From Bacteroidota bacterium (GTDB taxonomy: Bacteria; Bacteroidota; Bacteroidia; Flavobacteriales; Weeksellaceae), in the NCBI GenBank assembly GCA_023387375.1, contig JAEWIE010000023.1:1-24130 (forward strand): a stretch of DNA of 24,130 bases. Reading direction: 5' to 3'. This document shows, piece after piece, positions 14,056-21,132 of this stretch (its first letter is position 1; each line of letters starts with the position of its first letter). The notes below the pieces were generated by a model that was not told the origin of the DNA, searched no databases, and saw only the letters and a list, made by a program, of their open reading frames with translations. Made by a program: the position numbers and the translations under genes.

Positions 14056-15087
14056 ATGGCATTAGATTTACAAATACAGGGCCTTGCAAAATTAGGTGAG
14101 TTTATACAGAATTATCTAGACCGAGGAGAGACTCTTTCTTCAGAACAAACGGCGCTAGAAGAAGTACTATCCACCACCACAGCCGAAAACTCGTGGTTCA
14201 CCAAAGAATCACTTACCCAGAGCCTTTCTCAGTGGGCAAGCGAATTAAATGAGCCCGTTATAAAAAAGTGGCTTTCTTCCTACAAAACAGCAAGCAAACC
14301 GTCTCGCGTAGGGTTAATACTAGCCGGAAACATCCCACTGGTTGGATTTCATGATGTCATTTGCGTGGTTTTAAGCGGTCATTTGCCTCTTATTAAACTC
14401 TCCTCAAAAGACAAACGACTTATTCCTTTTTTACTAACAAAATGGAATGAGTTTTCAGAGGGAAACATTCATTATGAACTTACGGAGAAACTTGAAAATT
14501 TCGATGCGATAATTGCAACAGGCAGTAACAATACAGCTCGTTACTTAGAGTATTACTTTAAGGACCACCCAAGCATTATTCGTAAGAATCGTACCTCCTT
14601 AGCCGTGCTTAGCGAAAACGAAAGTGACGAGGATTTGAAGGCTCTAGGAAAAGACATCTTTAGTTACTTTGGACTAGGGTGTCGAAATGTAACTTACCTT
14701 TTACTTCCCGAAGGCTTTAAGCTCGAACGAATTTTTGAAAATCTACTTCCTTACTCAGAGATTATAAATCACAATGGGTATGCGAACAACTACGATTACA
14801 ACAAAGCCATTTACCTACTGAACCAAGATCTATTTTGGGACAACAATTTTGTCATGCTAAGAGAAAGTGATGAACTTTTCGGACCCTTGTCCGTCCTTCA
14901 TTTCTCTTATTACAAAACGATGGAAGAGGCGCAAAGCTTCTTAGAAAAACACAAAGAAGAAACGCAGTGCGTGGTTTCCAATCTTGAGCAAATTAAAGAC
15001 AGAATCCAACCCGGTGAGGCTCAAAATCCAGCACTTTCAGAGTACGCAGACCATGTAGATACGATGGCTTTTCTAGAAGGACTCTAG
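14056..15087 (+). CDS. LuxC-type acyl-CoA reductase
   Basis: This is a 343-residue member of the LuxC branch of the aldehyde dehydrogenase superfamily, which reduces activated fatty acids to aldehydes with NADPH. Marks are VGLILAGNIPLVGFHD at about 85-100, the nucleotide-loop candidate ATGSNNTAR at 154-162, and catalytic Cys209 in YFGLGCRNVTYLLLP. It is shorter than LuxC of luminous bacteria (roughly 480 residues). No luxD or luxE acyl-transfer partner is in the window. A ferredoxin gene lies divergently upstream, and as I recall this gene pair beside serC-serA is common in Flavobacteriia. The product and pathway are unknown. A strong promoter and a 70-base leader precede it. It ends one base before the convergent DUF4286 gene, inside a hairpin. 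Confidence 0.85.
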   Translation: MALDLQIQGLAKLGEFIQNYLDRGETLSSEQTALEEVLSTTTAENSWFTKESLTQSLSQWASELNEPVIKKWLSSYKTASKPSRVGLILAGNIPLVGFHDVICVVLSGHLPLIKLSSKDKRLIPFLLTKWNEFSEGNIHYELTEKLENFDAIIATGSNNTARYLEYYFKDHPSIIRKNRTSLAVLSENESDEDLKALGKDIFSYFGLGCRNVTYLLLPEGFKLERIFENLLPYSEIINHNGYANNYDYNKAIYLLNQDLFWDNNFVMLRESDELFGPLSVLHFSYYKTMEEAQSFLEKHKEETQCVVSNLEQIKDRIQPGEAQNPALSEYADHVDTMAFLEGL

Positions 15088-15103
15088 GTTAGAGTCTGCT
15101 TTT
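15080..15103. terminator. Hairpin built from two facing stop codons
   Basis: GACTCTA (15080-15086), loop GGT, TAGAGTC (15090-15096), then TGCTTTT. It contains the TAG of the acyl-CoA reductase and the TAA of the DUF4286 gene. It is terminator-like on the plus strand, with a poor T tail; on the minus strand it lacks one. Confidence 0.45.
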
Positions 15104-15403
15104 AGACGGATTTAAGGCCGTCACAAAGACCATTACTTCTTCGTTGAAGCGCTTTTCTACGTGCTCCACTAAATTCACAAGTTCGTTTTCCATAAAGGAA
15201 GCCCGAATCTCTTTGCTTTCAAAGACAAGGAGTAAATTCGTGTTTTGCCCCTCCGAGATGCGTTCACTTTCCACAGTGGAAATGATATACTTCTCTACAT
15301 CGTATAGATTTTCAATCATTTGATGAAGCTCTCCATGCAAATAAGAATCCCACGACTCAAGCGAAGAGGCGATCGTATGAAAAGTTATGCTCAGTACCGT
15401 CAT
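15089..15403 (-). CDS. DUF4286 family protein
   Basis: This is a 104-residue cytoplasmic protein resembling family DUF4286 of Bacteroidota, small alpha/beta (ferredoxin-like fold) proteins of unknown function. Visible are an initial beta strand (TVLSITFHT), an amphipathic helix with WDSYLHGELHQMIENL, a central strand NTNLLLVFES and a final VMVFVTALNP strand. There are no cysteines or obvious catalytic residues. It is transcribed away from gyrA and meets the acyl-CoA reductase gene tail to tail with one base between them. No clear promoter was seen for it. The family call is from memory of the pattern and is moderately sure. Confidence 0.72.
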   Translation of the reverse strand: MTVLSITFHTIASSLESWDSYLHGELHQMIENLYDVEKYIISTVESERISEGQNTNLLLVFESKEIRASFMENELVNLVEHVEKRFNEEVMVFVTALNPSKSRL

Positions 15404-15425
15404 TTTTGTCTATTTTTATGAGAAA

Positions 15426-15434
15426 TGTGGATAA
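15426..15434 (-). promoter_or_regulatory. Perfect DnaA-box sequence upstream of gyrA
   Basis: TTATCCACA on the minus strand equals the consensus DnaA box. It is single, lies in the gap between the DUF4286 gene and gyrA, and may be chance. Confidence 0.4.
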
Positions 15435-15444
15435 TTTAGGGGGC

Positions 15445-15460
15445 AAAAATCGGGATTTTT
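15445..15460. repeat. Dyad upstream of gyrA
   Basis: AAAAATC-GG-GATTTTT has perfect 7-bp arms with a 2-base centre. It lies 10 bases after the DnaA box and just before the -7-like elements of gyrA, an operator-like position. The A/T content makes chance possible. Confidence 0.4.
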
Positions 15461-15463
15461 TTC

Positions 15464-15489
15464 TTAAATTAGCACGTTATTATATTTTG
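15464..15489 (+). promoter_or_regulatory. Possible gyrA -7 elements
   Basis: TAAATTAG (15464-15471) and TATATTTTG (15481-15489) each come close to TAnnTTTG, but neither has a TTG box at the usual distance. One of them probably serves gyrA; I cannot choose. Confidence 0.3.
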
Positions 15490-15510
15490 AAGAAAAAAAA
15501 TAGAAATCAC

Positions 15511-15539
15511 AGGCCTAGGGCCTTGAAAAACATTTTAGA
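15511..15539 (+). promoter_or_regulatory. Leader hairpin motif, copy 2
   Basis: AGGCC-TAG-GGCCT (15511-15523), then TGAAAA and TTTTAGA (15533-15539), ending 6 bases before the gyrA ATG. Same order and near-same spacing as at 13996-14026. Confidence 0.35.
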
Positions 15540-15545
15540 TTTTAT

Positions 15546-18230
15546 ATGAATACAGAAGGAGAAAGGTTAATTCCAATTAACATTGTGGATGAAATGAAAT
15601 CCTCGTACATCGATTACTCGATGTCGGTGATTGTATCCAGAGCATTACCAGATGTAAGAGACGGACTAAAGCCCGTGCACAGAAGGGTATTATACGGGAT
15701 GTATGGACTTAACGTGTTTTCAAACAGAAAGCACTTAAAATCCGCCAGAATTGTAGGGGACGTACTGGGTAAGTACCACCCGCACGGGGATAGCTCCGTG
15801 TACGATGCGATGGTTCGTATGGCGCAGCCTTGGAGTTTGCGCTACACCCAAGTAGACGGACAAGGGAACTTTGGTTCCATGGACGGAGACCCACCCGCAG
15901 CCATGCGATACACAGAGGCAAGGCTCAAGAAAATTTCAGATGAAATCTTAGCGGACTTAGACAAGGACACGGTAGACTTCCAAAACAATTTCGATGATTC
16001 CATGACTGAGCCTACGGTAATGCCTACGCGTATACCGAACTTACTAGTCAATGGAACCGCAGGGATTGCCGTAGGGATGGCCACCAACATGGCACCTCAT
16101 AACCTTTCTGAGGCTGTAGATGGAATTTGCGCTTATATTGATAACAACGATATTACCATTGACGAGCTCATGCAGCACGTTATTGCGCCTGATTTCCCTA
16201 CAGGGGGGATTATCTATGGATACGAGGGAGTACGCTCTGCATTCCACACAGGAAAAGGCCGAATCGTAACGCGCGCAAAAGTAAACTTTGAAGAAATCGG
16301 AAACCGTAACGCCATTGTAGTGACGGAGATCCCTTTCCAAGTGAACAAAGCGGAAATGATTTCTCGTACGGCAGAACTTGTGAAAGACGAAAAGGTACCC
16401 GGAATCTACGAGATTCGGGACGAGTCCGACAGACGCGGGATGAGAATCGTTTACGAACTTAAAAACGATGCCATTCCAAATGTCGTTTTAAACCTACTTT
16501 ACAAATACACAGCCCTTCAAACTTCTTTTAGTATCAACAATATTGCGCTTGTCCAAGGAAGACCTGAGCAGTTGAACTTAAAGGACATGATCAAGCATTT
16601 TGTGGATCACCGTCATGTTGTGATTGTTCGTCGAACTGAGTATGAACTTCGCAAAGCGCAAGAAAGAGCGCATATCTTAGAAGGGTTCATGAAAGTAATT
16701 GGAACCCAAGATTCTCTTGACAAGGCCATTGCAATCATTCGTCATTCCTCTACGCCTAACCAAGCGAAAGAAGGACTTATCGCGGAGTTTGAGCTTTCTG
16801 AAATTCAAGCTCAAGCGATCTTAGATTTACGTCTTGCTCGTCTAACGGGAATGGAACTTGACAAGATCCGTGCAGAGTACGATGAGATCATGGCCTTAAT
16901 TAACGATTTACAGGACATCCTTTCCAACGAGCCCAGACGTTTTGAAATCATCAAAACAGAGATGCTTGAAATCAAGGAAAAATACGGAGACGAAAGAAGA
17001 ACGGAGATTGATTACGCCGGAGGCGATATGTCTATTGAAGATTTTATTCCAGACGAAACCGTTGTGGTTACGATTTCCAATTTAGGCTACATCAAGCGTA
17101 CAAGTCTTTCTGAATACAAAATTCAAAGTAGAGGGGGAGTAGGAAACAAAGCCGCTACGACAAGAGATACCGACTTCTTAGAATACATCGTTTCTGCTAC
17201 CAACCACCAGTACATGCTCTTCTTCACAGAGAAAGGAAAATGCTACTGGCTACGTGTTTTCGAAATCCCTGAGGGATCAAGAACTGCAAAAGGTAGAGCG
17301 ATTCAAAACCTTATTAATATAGAGCCAGACGATAGAGTTCGCGCTTATATTAAAACGGACGATCTTAAAGACGAAGACTACGTAAATCAAATGTACGTAG
17401 TAATGATCACGAAAAACGGAACGGTGAAAAAGACTTTACTTAAAGCTTATTCACGTCCAAGAACCAACGGAATTAATGCCATTGAAATTAGAGACAATGA
17501 CCTATTGTTAGGAGCTCGTTTGACTCAAGGCGATTCTGAAATCATGATTGCCACTCAAAAAGGAAAATGCATCCGCTTCCCAGAAGAGAAAGCTCGCGCC
17601 GTAGGTAGAGGCTCGATTGGGGTTCGAGGAATCACCCTAGAAGAGAGCGATGAGGTGATTGGTATGATTGTTGTGAATGATGTGCAGCAAGAAAGCGTTT
17701 TAGTGGTATCAGAGAAAGGATACGGAAAACGTTCGGCGGTAGAAGACTACCGTGTAACGAACCGTGGCGGTAAAGGGGTTATCACCTTAAACGTGACGGA
17801 AAAAACTGGAAACCTTATTGCCATTCAAAACGTAGTGGACGGAGATGGCCTAATGATTATCAACAAATCAGGGGTCGCCATTCGTATGAGCGTCGATGAA
17901 CTTCGTGTAATGGGTAGAAATACCCAAGGTGTGAAATTAATCAACCTCAAGAAAAACGATGAAATCGCTGCGATTGCCAAGGTGCAAATGGACGACGATA
18001 TTGCAGATTCGCAAGAGGAAGAAGAATCTACAGAATCGCTTCCAGGGGCAGTTCATAGCGATCTAGTTGAATTCAGTGGAGCTCCACAAAGTGGTGACAA
18101 CGCAGTCACTACTCTCGGAGATGAGAAGTACCTACGAAGCATTGAAGAGCAGGAGAAGAAGGACAATGAAGAAATTGAAAAAAAGGATGCAGACGATTCC
18201 ACTGAACCTAGCGAAGAAGAAAGTAATTAA
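15546..18230 (+). CDS. gyrA: DNA gyrase subunit A
   Basis: This is the breaking-rejoining subunit of gyrase (with GyrB), which introduces negative supercoils. It has 894 residues. Catalytic Tyr122 lies in AAMRYTEAR, at the same number as in E. coli. The quinolone region HPHGDSSVYDAMVRM keeps Ser83 and Asp87, so no classic resistance change is present. The C-terminal beta-pinwheel domain begins near residue 500, but its GyrA box reads QSRGGVG at 527-533 rather than QRRGGKG. A strongly acidic tail, from about 820 to the end, is rich in Glu, Asp and Ser. ParC is the main alternative; the length, box-like motif and closeness to flavobacterial GyrA favour GyrA. The TPR gene follows 18 bases later. 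The upstream region has a DnaA box, a dyad and a leader hairpin. Confidence 0.94.
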   Translation: MNTEGERLIPINIVDEMKSSYIDYSMSVIVSRALPDVRDGLKPVHRRVLYGMYGLNVFSNRKHLKSARIVGDVLGKYHPHGDSSVYDAMVRMAQPWSLRYTQVDGQGNFGSMDGDPPAAMRYTEARLKKISDEILADLDKDTVDFQNNFDDSMTEPTVMPTRIPNLLVNGTAGIAVGMATNMAPHNLSEAVDGICAYIDNNDITIDELMQHVIAPDFPTGGIIYGYEGVRSAFHTGKGRIVTRAKVNFEEIGNRNAIVVTEIPFQVNKAEMISRTAELVKDEKVPGIYEIRDESDRRGMRIVYELKNDAIPNVVLNLLYKYTALQTSFSINNIALVQGRPEQLNLKDMIKHFVDHRHVVIVRRTEYELRKAQERAHILEGFMKVIGTQDSLDKAIAIIRHSSTPNQAKEGLIAEFELSEIQAQAILDLRLARLTGMELDKIRAEYDEIMALINDLQDILSNEPRRFEIIKTEMLEIKEKYGDERRTEIDYAGGDMSIEDFIPDETVVVTISNLGYIKRTSLSEYKIQSRGGVGNKAATTRDTDFLEYIVSATNHQYMLFFTEKGKCYWLRVFEIPEGSRTAKGRAIQNLINIEPDDRVRAYIKTDDLKDEDYVNQMYVVMITKNGTVKKTLLKAYSRPRTNGINAIEIRDNDLLLGARLTQGDSEIMIATQKGKCIRFPEEKARAVGRGSIGVRGITLEESDEVIGMIVVNDVQQESVLVVSEKGYGKRSAVEDYRVTNRGGKGVITLNVTEKTGNLIAIQNVVDGDGLMIINKSGVAIRMSVDELRVMGRNTQGVKLINLKKNDEIAAIAKVQMDDDIADSQEEEESTESLPGAVHSDLVEFSGAPQSGDNAVTTLGDEKYLRSIEEQEKKDNEEIEKKDADDSTEPSEEESN

Positions 18231-18248
18231 CGTAAAAAAAGTATAGGA

Positions 18249-19634
18249 ATGAAAAAAATAATTTTAAGTGTAGCCATGGTCTCCGTGACCTTTGCGTTTG
18301 CGCAGAAAAAGGAAGTTTCTGCGGCATTTAAGGCAATTGAAGGTGGCAATACAGCGGAAGCAAAGCAAAACATTGCGAAGGCGGAAGCTCTAATGAATGG
18401 AAAAGTCTATGTACTAGAACCTAACATTCAAGAACAGTACTATTACACCAAAGGACTCGTGCTTATTAAAGAGGGCAAAACCGTAGAAGGAGCCGCACAA
18501 CTTGCAAACATTACCGACCTTGGGAAAAACAAAATTTACGCAGGGAAAGAAGGCAAAACGAAAGTTTACATTTCTGGAAAAGCAAAAGCAGACGCTTCAG
18601 GAATTTCAAATTTGAAAGAAGAGGCGTATAAACCCGTACTAACAGGGCAAATTATTGGACAAGTAAATCCAATGATCCAAGCTGCCAATACAGCGGCATT
18701 AGAAGCAAACAACAAAGAAAACTTTGATGTAGCAGGTCCTAAATTTTTAGAAGTGTACAACCTTCTAAAAGCAGCGGGTCAAGACAATAAACAATACCTT
18801 TATTTCTCAGCCATTACTTATGCTCGTTCTTCCGACAAAGCAAAAGGAATTGAAATCTTCAAACAATTAATTGACTCTGGTTACACGGGCGTAGAGACAC
18901 GTTACTTTGCAACGGATAAGTCAGGTCAACAAGTAGAGTTTGACAAAGCGACTTGGGATTTAATGAAAAAGACTCAGAACGCAGAATACAAAGATTTTAA
19001 AAACGAAACCAGTCCTAACATTGAGCCAGAACTTTACGAATCTGCAGTAGGACTAATGATCGAGGCAGAAAAATATGACGATGCGATTGCTTACGCTCAA
19101 AAAGGAATGGAAAAATTCCCAAAGAATACGAAGCTAACGGAATTAAAAGGTCTTGCTTATTACCGCGCGGGTAGAACCGATGAGTTTATGGCAAGCTTAA
19201 AAGAACTAGTGGCTAAAAACCCACAAGATAAAATTAGTTGGTACAACCTAGGTGTTCTTTCTAGCAAAGACCCAAGCAAGAAAGCAGAAGCAGAAACTTA
19301 TTTCAAAAAAACAGTAGAAATTGACCCAAGTTACGCACCTGCATACCAGAACCTGACTTATATGACGATGGACATTGACAACGATCAAAAACACATCGAT
19401 AAGTACAATGAGCTAAGAAAGGCTGGAAAGATGAACGAAGCGAACAAAGTAATGGAAGATCGTAGAGATCGCTTTGCGAAAGCACTTCCTTACGCTGAAC
19501 AGTGGTACAAAGCTGCGCCTGAGGACATTGATGCTGTAGGTATTCTTAAAGGACTTTATCAGACGACTAAGAATGAGGTAAAATACCAAGAGTTCAAAGC
19601 GAAAGAAGCGGCCCTACAAGCCAAGCAAAAATAA
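18249..19634 (+). CDS. Exported tetratricopeptide repeat protein
   Basis: This is a 461-residue protein with a signal peptide (1 to about 18, cleavage after FAFA leaving Gln), so it is periplasmic or surface-attached. At least three TPR-like helical pairs can be placed, at about 260-293, 294-327 and 328-361, each with the small/aromatic pattern and a closing Pro (KFPKN, KNPQD, IDPSY). The N-terminal half is also helical and Ala-rich with less regular repeats. TPRs bind other proteins; the partner is unknown. It starts 18 bases after gyrA and a strong terminator follows, so the two appear to be one transcript. A functional link to gyrase is unlikely, since this protein is exported. Confidence 0.88.
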   Translation: MKKIILSVAMVSVTFAFAQKKEVSAAFKAIEGGNTAEAKQNIAKAEALMNGKVYVLEPNIQEQYYYTKGLVLIKEGKTVEGAAQLANITDLGKNKIYAGKEGKTKVYISGKAKADASGISNLKEEAYKPVLTGQIIGQVNPMIQAANTAALEANNKENFDVAGPKFLEVYNLLKAAGQDNKQYLYFSAITYARSSDKAKGIEIFKQLIDSGYTGVETRYFATDKSGQQVEFDKATWDLMKKTQNAEYKDFKNETSPNIEPELYESAVGLMIEAEKYDDAIAYAQKGMEKFPKNTKLTELKGLAYYRAGRTDEFMASLKELVAKNPQDKISWYNLGVLSSKDPSKKAEAETYFKKTVEIDPSYAPAYQNLTYMTMDIDNDQKHIDKYNELRKAGKMNEANKVMEDRRDRFAKALPYAEQWYKAAPEDIDAVGILKGLYQTTKNEVKYQEFKAKEAALQAKQK

Positions 19635-19654
19635 TCGCTTACAACTAGTAAGGT

Positions 19655-19686
19655 AAAAGCCGTCTCGATTTCGAGACGGCTTTTTT
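19655..19686. terminator. Terminator of the gyrA-TPR unit, probably bidirectional
   Basis: A perfect 9-10-bp stem GCCGTCTCG / CGAGACGGC (19659-19667 with 19672-19680) with an ATTT loop, four A before it and six T after it. It can also stop the convergent DtxR-family gene. Confidence 0.92.
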
Positions 19687-19728
19687 GCTAGCTTCTAAAA
19701 CTCAAATTGGGCCCACATGAGCGGGTCA

Positions 19729-20382
19729 TTAGGCTTTTTCCATTAGAAGTCTCTGCGTTACCTTTTCGCTAAACTCATGGGTCTTCCCACCATAGCTTAC
19801 CTTCATACTCTTGTCAAATTCCTCGACAGATTCAATGGTAAGCTTCATACCCAAGGAAAGGTTTTTCGCATTCAAATATTTTAGAAACTCACTCGTGGAT
19901 TCCGTAAGCGCACAAAAGACCAAAACGTCTCCTTTTTTACCCTGGCTAAGACTTTTGTAATTAAAGCGCTCAATAGAGCCGCTTTTGTCGGGAATAGCCG
20001 ATCCGTGAGGATCGGTTTTAGGATACTCAAGAAGCTCGTCAATTTTATCGAAAAATAAACTCGATTGAATGTGTTCGATTTCTTCGGCGATTTCGTGGAC
20101 TTGCTCCCAACCAAAACCCATTTTTTCTACTAGGAACATTTCCGTTAAGCGATGTTTTCTAACAATTAGTGCAGCCTCTTTCTTCCCTTGGCTTGTAAGG
20201 ACTAGAGGTTTATAGGGCTCATACGTAACCCAGTTTTTCATCTCGAATTTCTTCATCATGCTGTTTACACTTGGCATTTTAATTCCTAGAATCTTACTGA
20301 GTTCATTCACACCTGCAGCTTGGTTTTTCTCACTGAGATGATATAGAGCCTTTAAATAGTTCTCTTCTGTACGTGTGGTCAT
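19729..20382 (-). CDS. Metal-dependent transcriptional regulator, DtxR/MntR family
   Basis: This is a 217-residue iron- or manganese-responsive repressor. The winged helix-turn-helix is at about 1-70 (TEENYLKALYHL, then GVNELSKILGIKMPSVNSMMKKF). The dimer and metal domain is at about 71-140 and a C-terminal SH3/FeoA-like domain at about 145-217. Metal ligands by comparison with DtxR: His77, Glu81 and His96 for the accessory site; Glu100, Glu103 and His104 for the main site, with Glu100 in place of DtxR Cys102 as in MntR. Residue 8, Met10 in DtxR and Asp8 in MntR, is Asn. Which metal it senses is therefore unclear. It is divergent from rsmG; no metal transporter gene is in the window. It may regulate itself through the repeat at 20401-20428. 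Confidence 0.92.
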   Translation of the reverse strand: MTTRTEENYLKALYHLSEKNQAAGVNELSKILGIKMPSVNSMMKKFEMKNWVTYEPYKPLVLTSQGKKEAALIVRKHRLTEMFLVEKMGFGWEQVHEIAEEIEHIQSSLFFDKIDELLEYPKTDPHGSAIPDKSGSIERFNYKSLSQGKKGDVLVFCALTESTSEFLKYLNAKNLSLGMKLTIESVEEFDKSMKVSYGGKTHEFSEKVTQRLLMEKA

Positions 20383-20386
20383 GCCT

Positions 20387-20394
20387 CAAAAGTA
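20387..20394 (-). promoter_or_regulatory. -7 element of the DtxR-family gene
   Basis: TACTTTTG on the minus strand matches TAnnTTTG and ends 4 bases before the ATG, predicting a leaderless or nearly leaderless message. No TTG box lies at the usual distance. Confidence 0.4.
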
Positions 20395-20400
20395 CAAAAA

Positions 20401-20428
20401 GTTAGATTCGAAAAAAAGACTTTCTAAC
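20401..20428. repeat. Inverted repeat between the DtxR-family gene and rsmG
   Basis: GTTAGA (20401-20406) and TCTAAC (20423-20428) are perfect 6-bp arms with a 16-base centre that includes seven A. It covers the region upstream of the regulator's -7 element and could be its own operator. Confidence 0.4.
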
Positions 20429-20462
20429 AAAAGAACTTTCTGCATAGACCAAAATTAAACCT

Positions 20463-20470
20463 TAAATTTG
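20463..20470 (+). promoter_or_regulatory. -7 element of the rsmG operon
   Basis: TAAATTTG matches the consensus; CTG at 20440-20442, 20 bases upstream, is a two-of-three match to the -33 box. The start near 20475 excludes the TTG at 20468 as start codon. Confidence 0.55.
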
Positions 20471-20488
20471 CAGTTATTATACACTTTT

Positions 20489-21124
20489 ATGGGTATCGAA
20501 TTAATCTTAAAATACTTTCCAGAGCTTTCTGAAACGCAAATTGAACAGTTCAAACAGCTTGAATCGTTGTACGGGGAATGGAACACTCAAATTAATGTCA
20601 TTTCCAGAAAAGACATGGATTCTCTTTATGAAAAGCACGTTCTTCACTCCTTAGGCATAGCTAAGGTCATAGAGTTTGCCCCTGGAACGAAAGTACTAGA
20701 CGTCGGTACAGGAGGAGGATTCCCTGGAATCCCCTTAGCCATCTTATTTCCCGAAACGCAGTTTACCCTTGTGGATTCCATTGGAAAGAAAATTCGAGTG
20801 GTAAATGAGGTCTCTAAAGCTTTAGGACTTACCAATGTACGAGGCATCCACGCTAGAGTAGAGAGCGTAAAAGAGAAATTCCACTTTGTCGTTAGCCGCG
20901 CCGTTACTCGTATGCCTGATTTTTTAAGATGGCTTAAAGGGAAGTTTGAAAAAGAACAAATCAACACCAAACACAACGGAGTTCTATACCTGAAAGGAGG
21001 AGACCTCGCCGAGGAGCTTGCAGGTCTTCGCTGCGAGCTTACTTCTTTAAGTAACTTTTTTGAAGAAGAATTTTTTGAAACTAAAAAAGTGGTGTACTTA
21101 TCTAAAGGCCACTTCAATTCCTAA
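20489..21124 (+). CDS. rsmG: 16S rRNA (guanine(527)-N7)-methyltransferase
   Basis: This SAM-dependent enzyme methylates G527 of 16S rRNA (E. coli numbering); loss of it is known to give low-level streptomycin resistance. In 211 residues it shows the family pattern: WNTQINVISRKD at 31-42, HVLHSLG at 50-56, the SAM loop LDVGTGGGFPGIPLAI at 70-85, FTLVDSIGKKIRVV, then VVSRAVTRMPDF and a late YLKGGDL. Start is the ATG at 20489; an in-frame TTG at 20468 overlaps the promoter. It is divergent from the DtxR-family gene and is followed after 8 bases by a lipoprotein gene, so it leads a small operon. Confidence 0.95.
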   Translation: MGIELILKYFPELSETQIEQFKQLESLYGEWNTQINVISRKDMDSLYEKHVLHSLGIAKVIEFAPGTKVLDVGTGGGFPGIPLAILFPETQFTLVDSIGKKIRVVNEVSKALGLTNVRGIHARVESVKEKFHFVVSRAVTRMPDFLRWLKGKFEKEQINTKHNGVLYLKGGDLAEELAGLRCELTSLSNFFEEEFFETKKVVYLSKGHFNS

Positions 21125-21132
21125 GAAAGACT

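Noticed and set aside
15426..15434. Replication origin at the DnaA box
   Set aside because: Only one box was found, with no cluster, no A/T-rich unwinding repeats and no dnaA or dnaN gene nearby.
15792..15806. Possible quinolone-resistance changes in gyrA
   Set aside because: Codons 83 and 87 encode Ser and Asp, the sensitive type.
20644..21117. Open frame of 157 codons on the minus strand inside rsmG
   Set aside because: Antisense shadow of a clear rRNA methyltransferase gene; composition is not protein-like.
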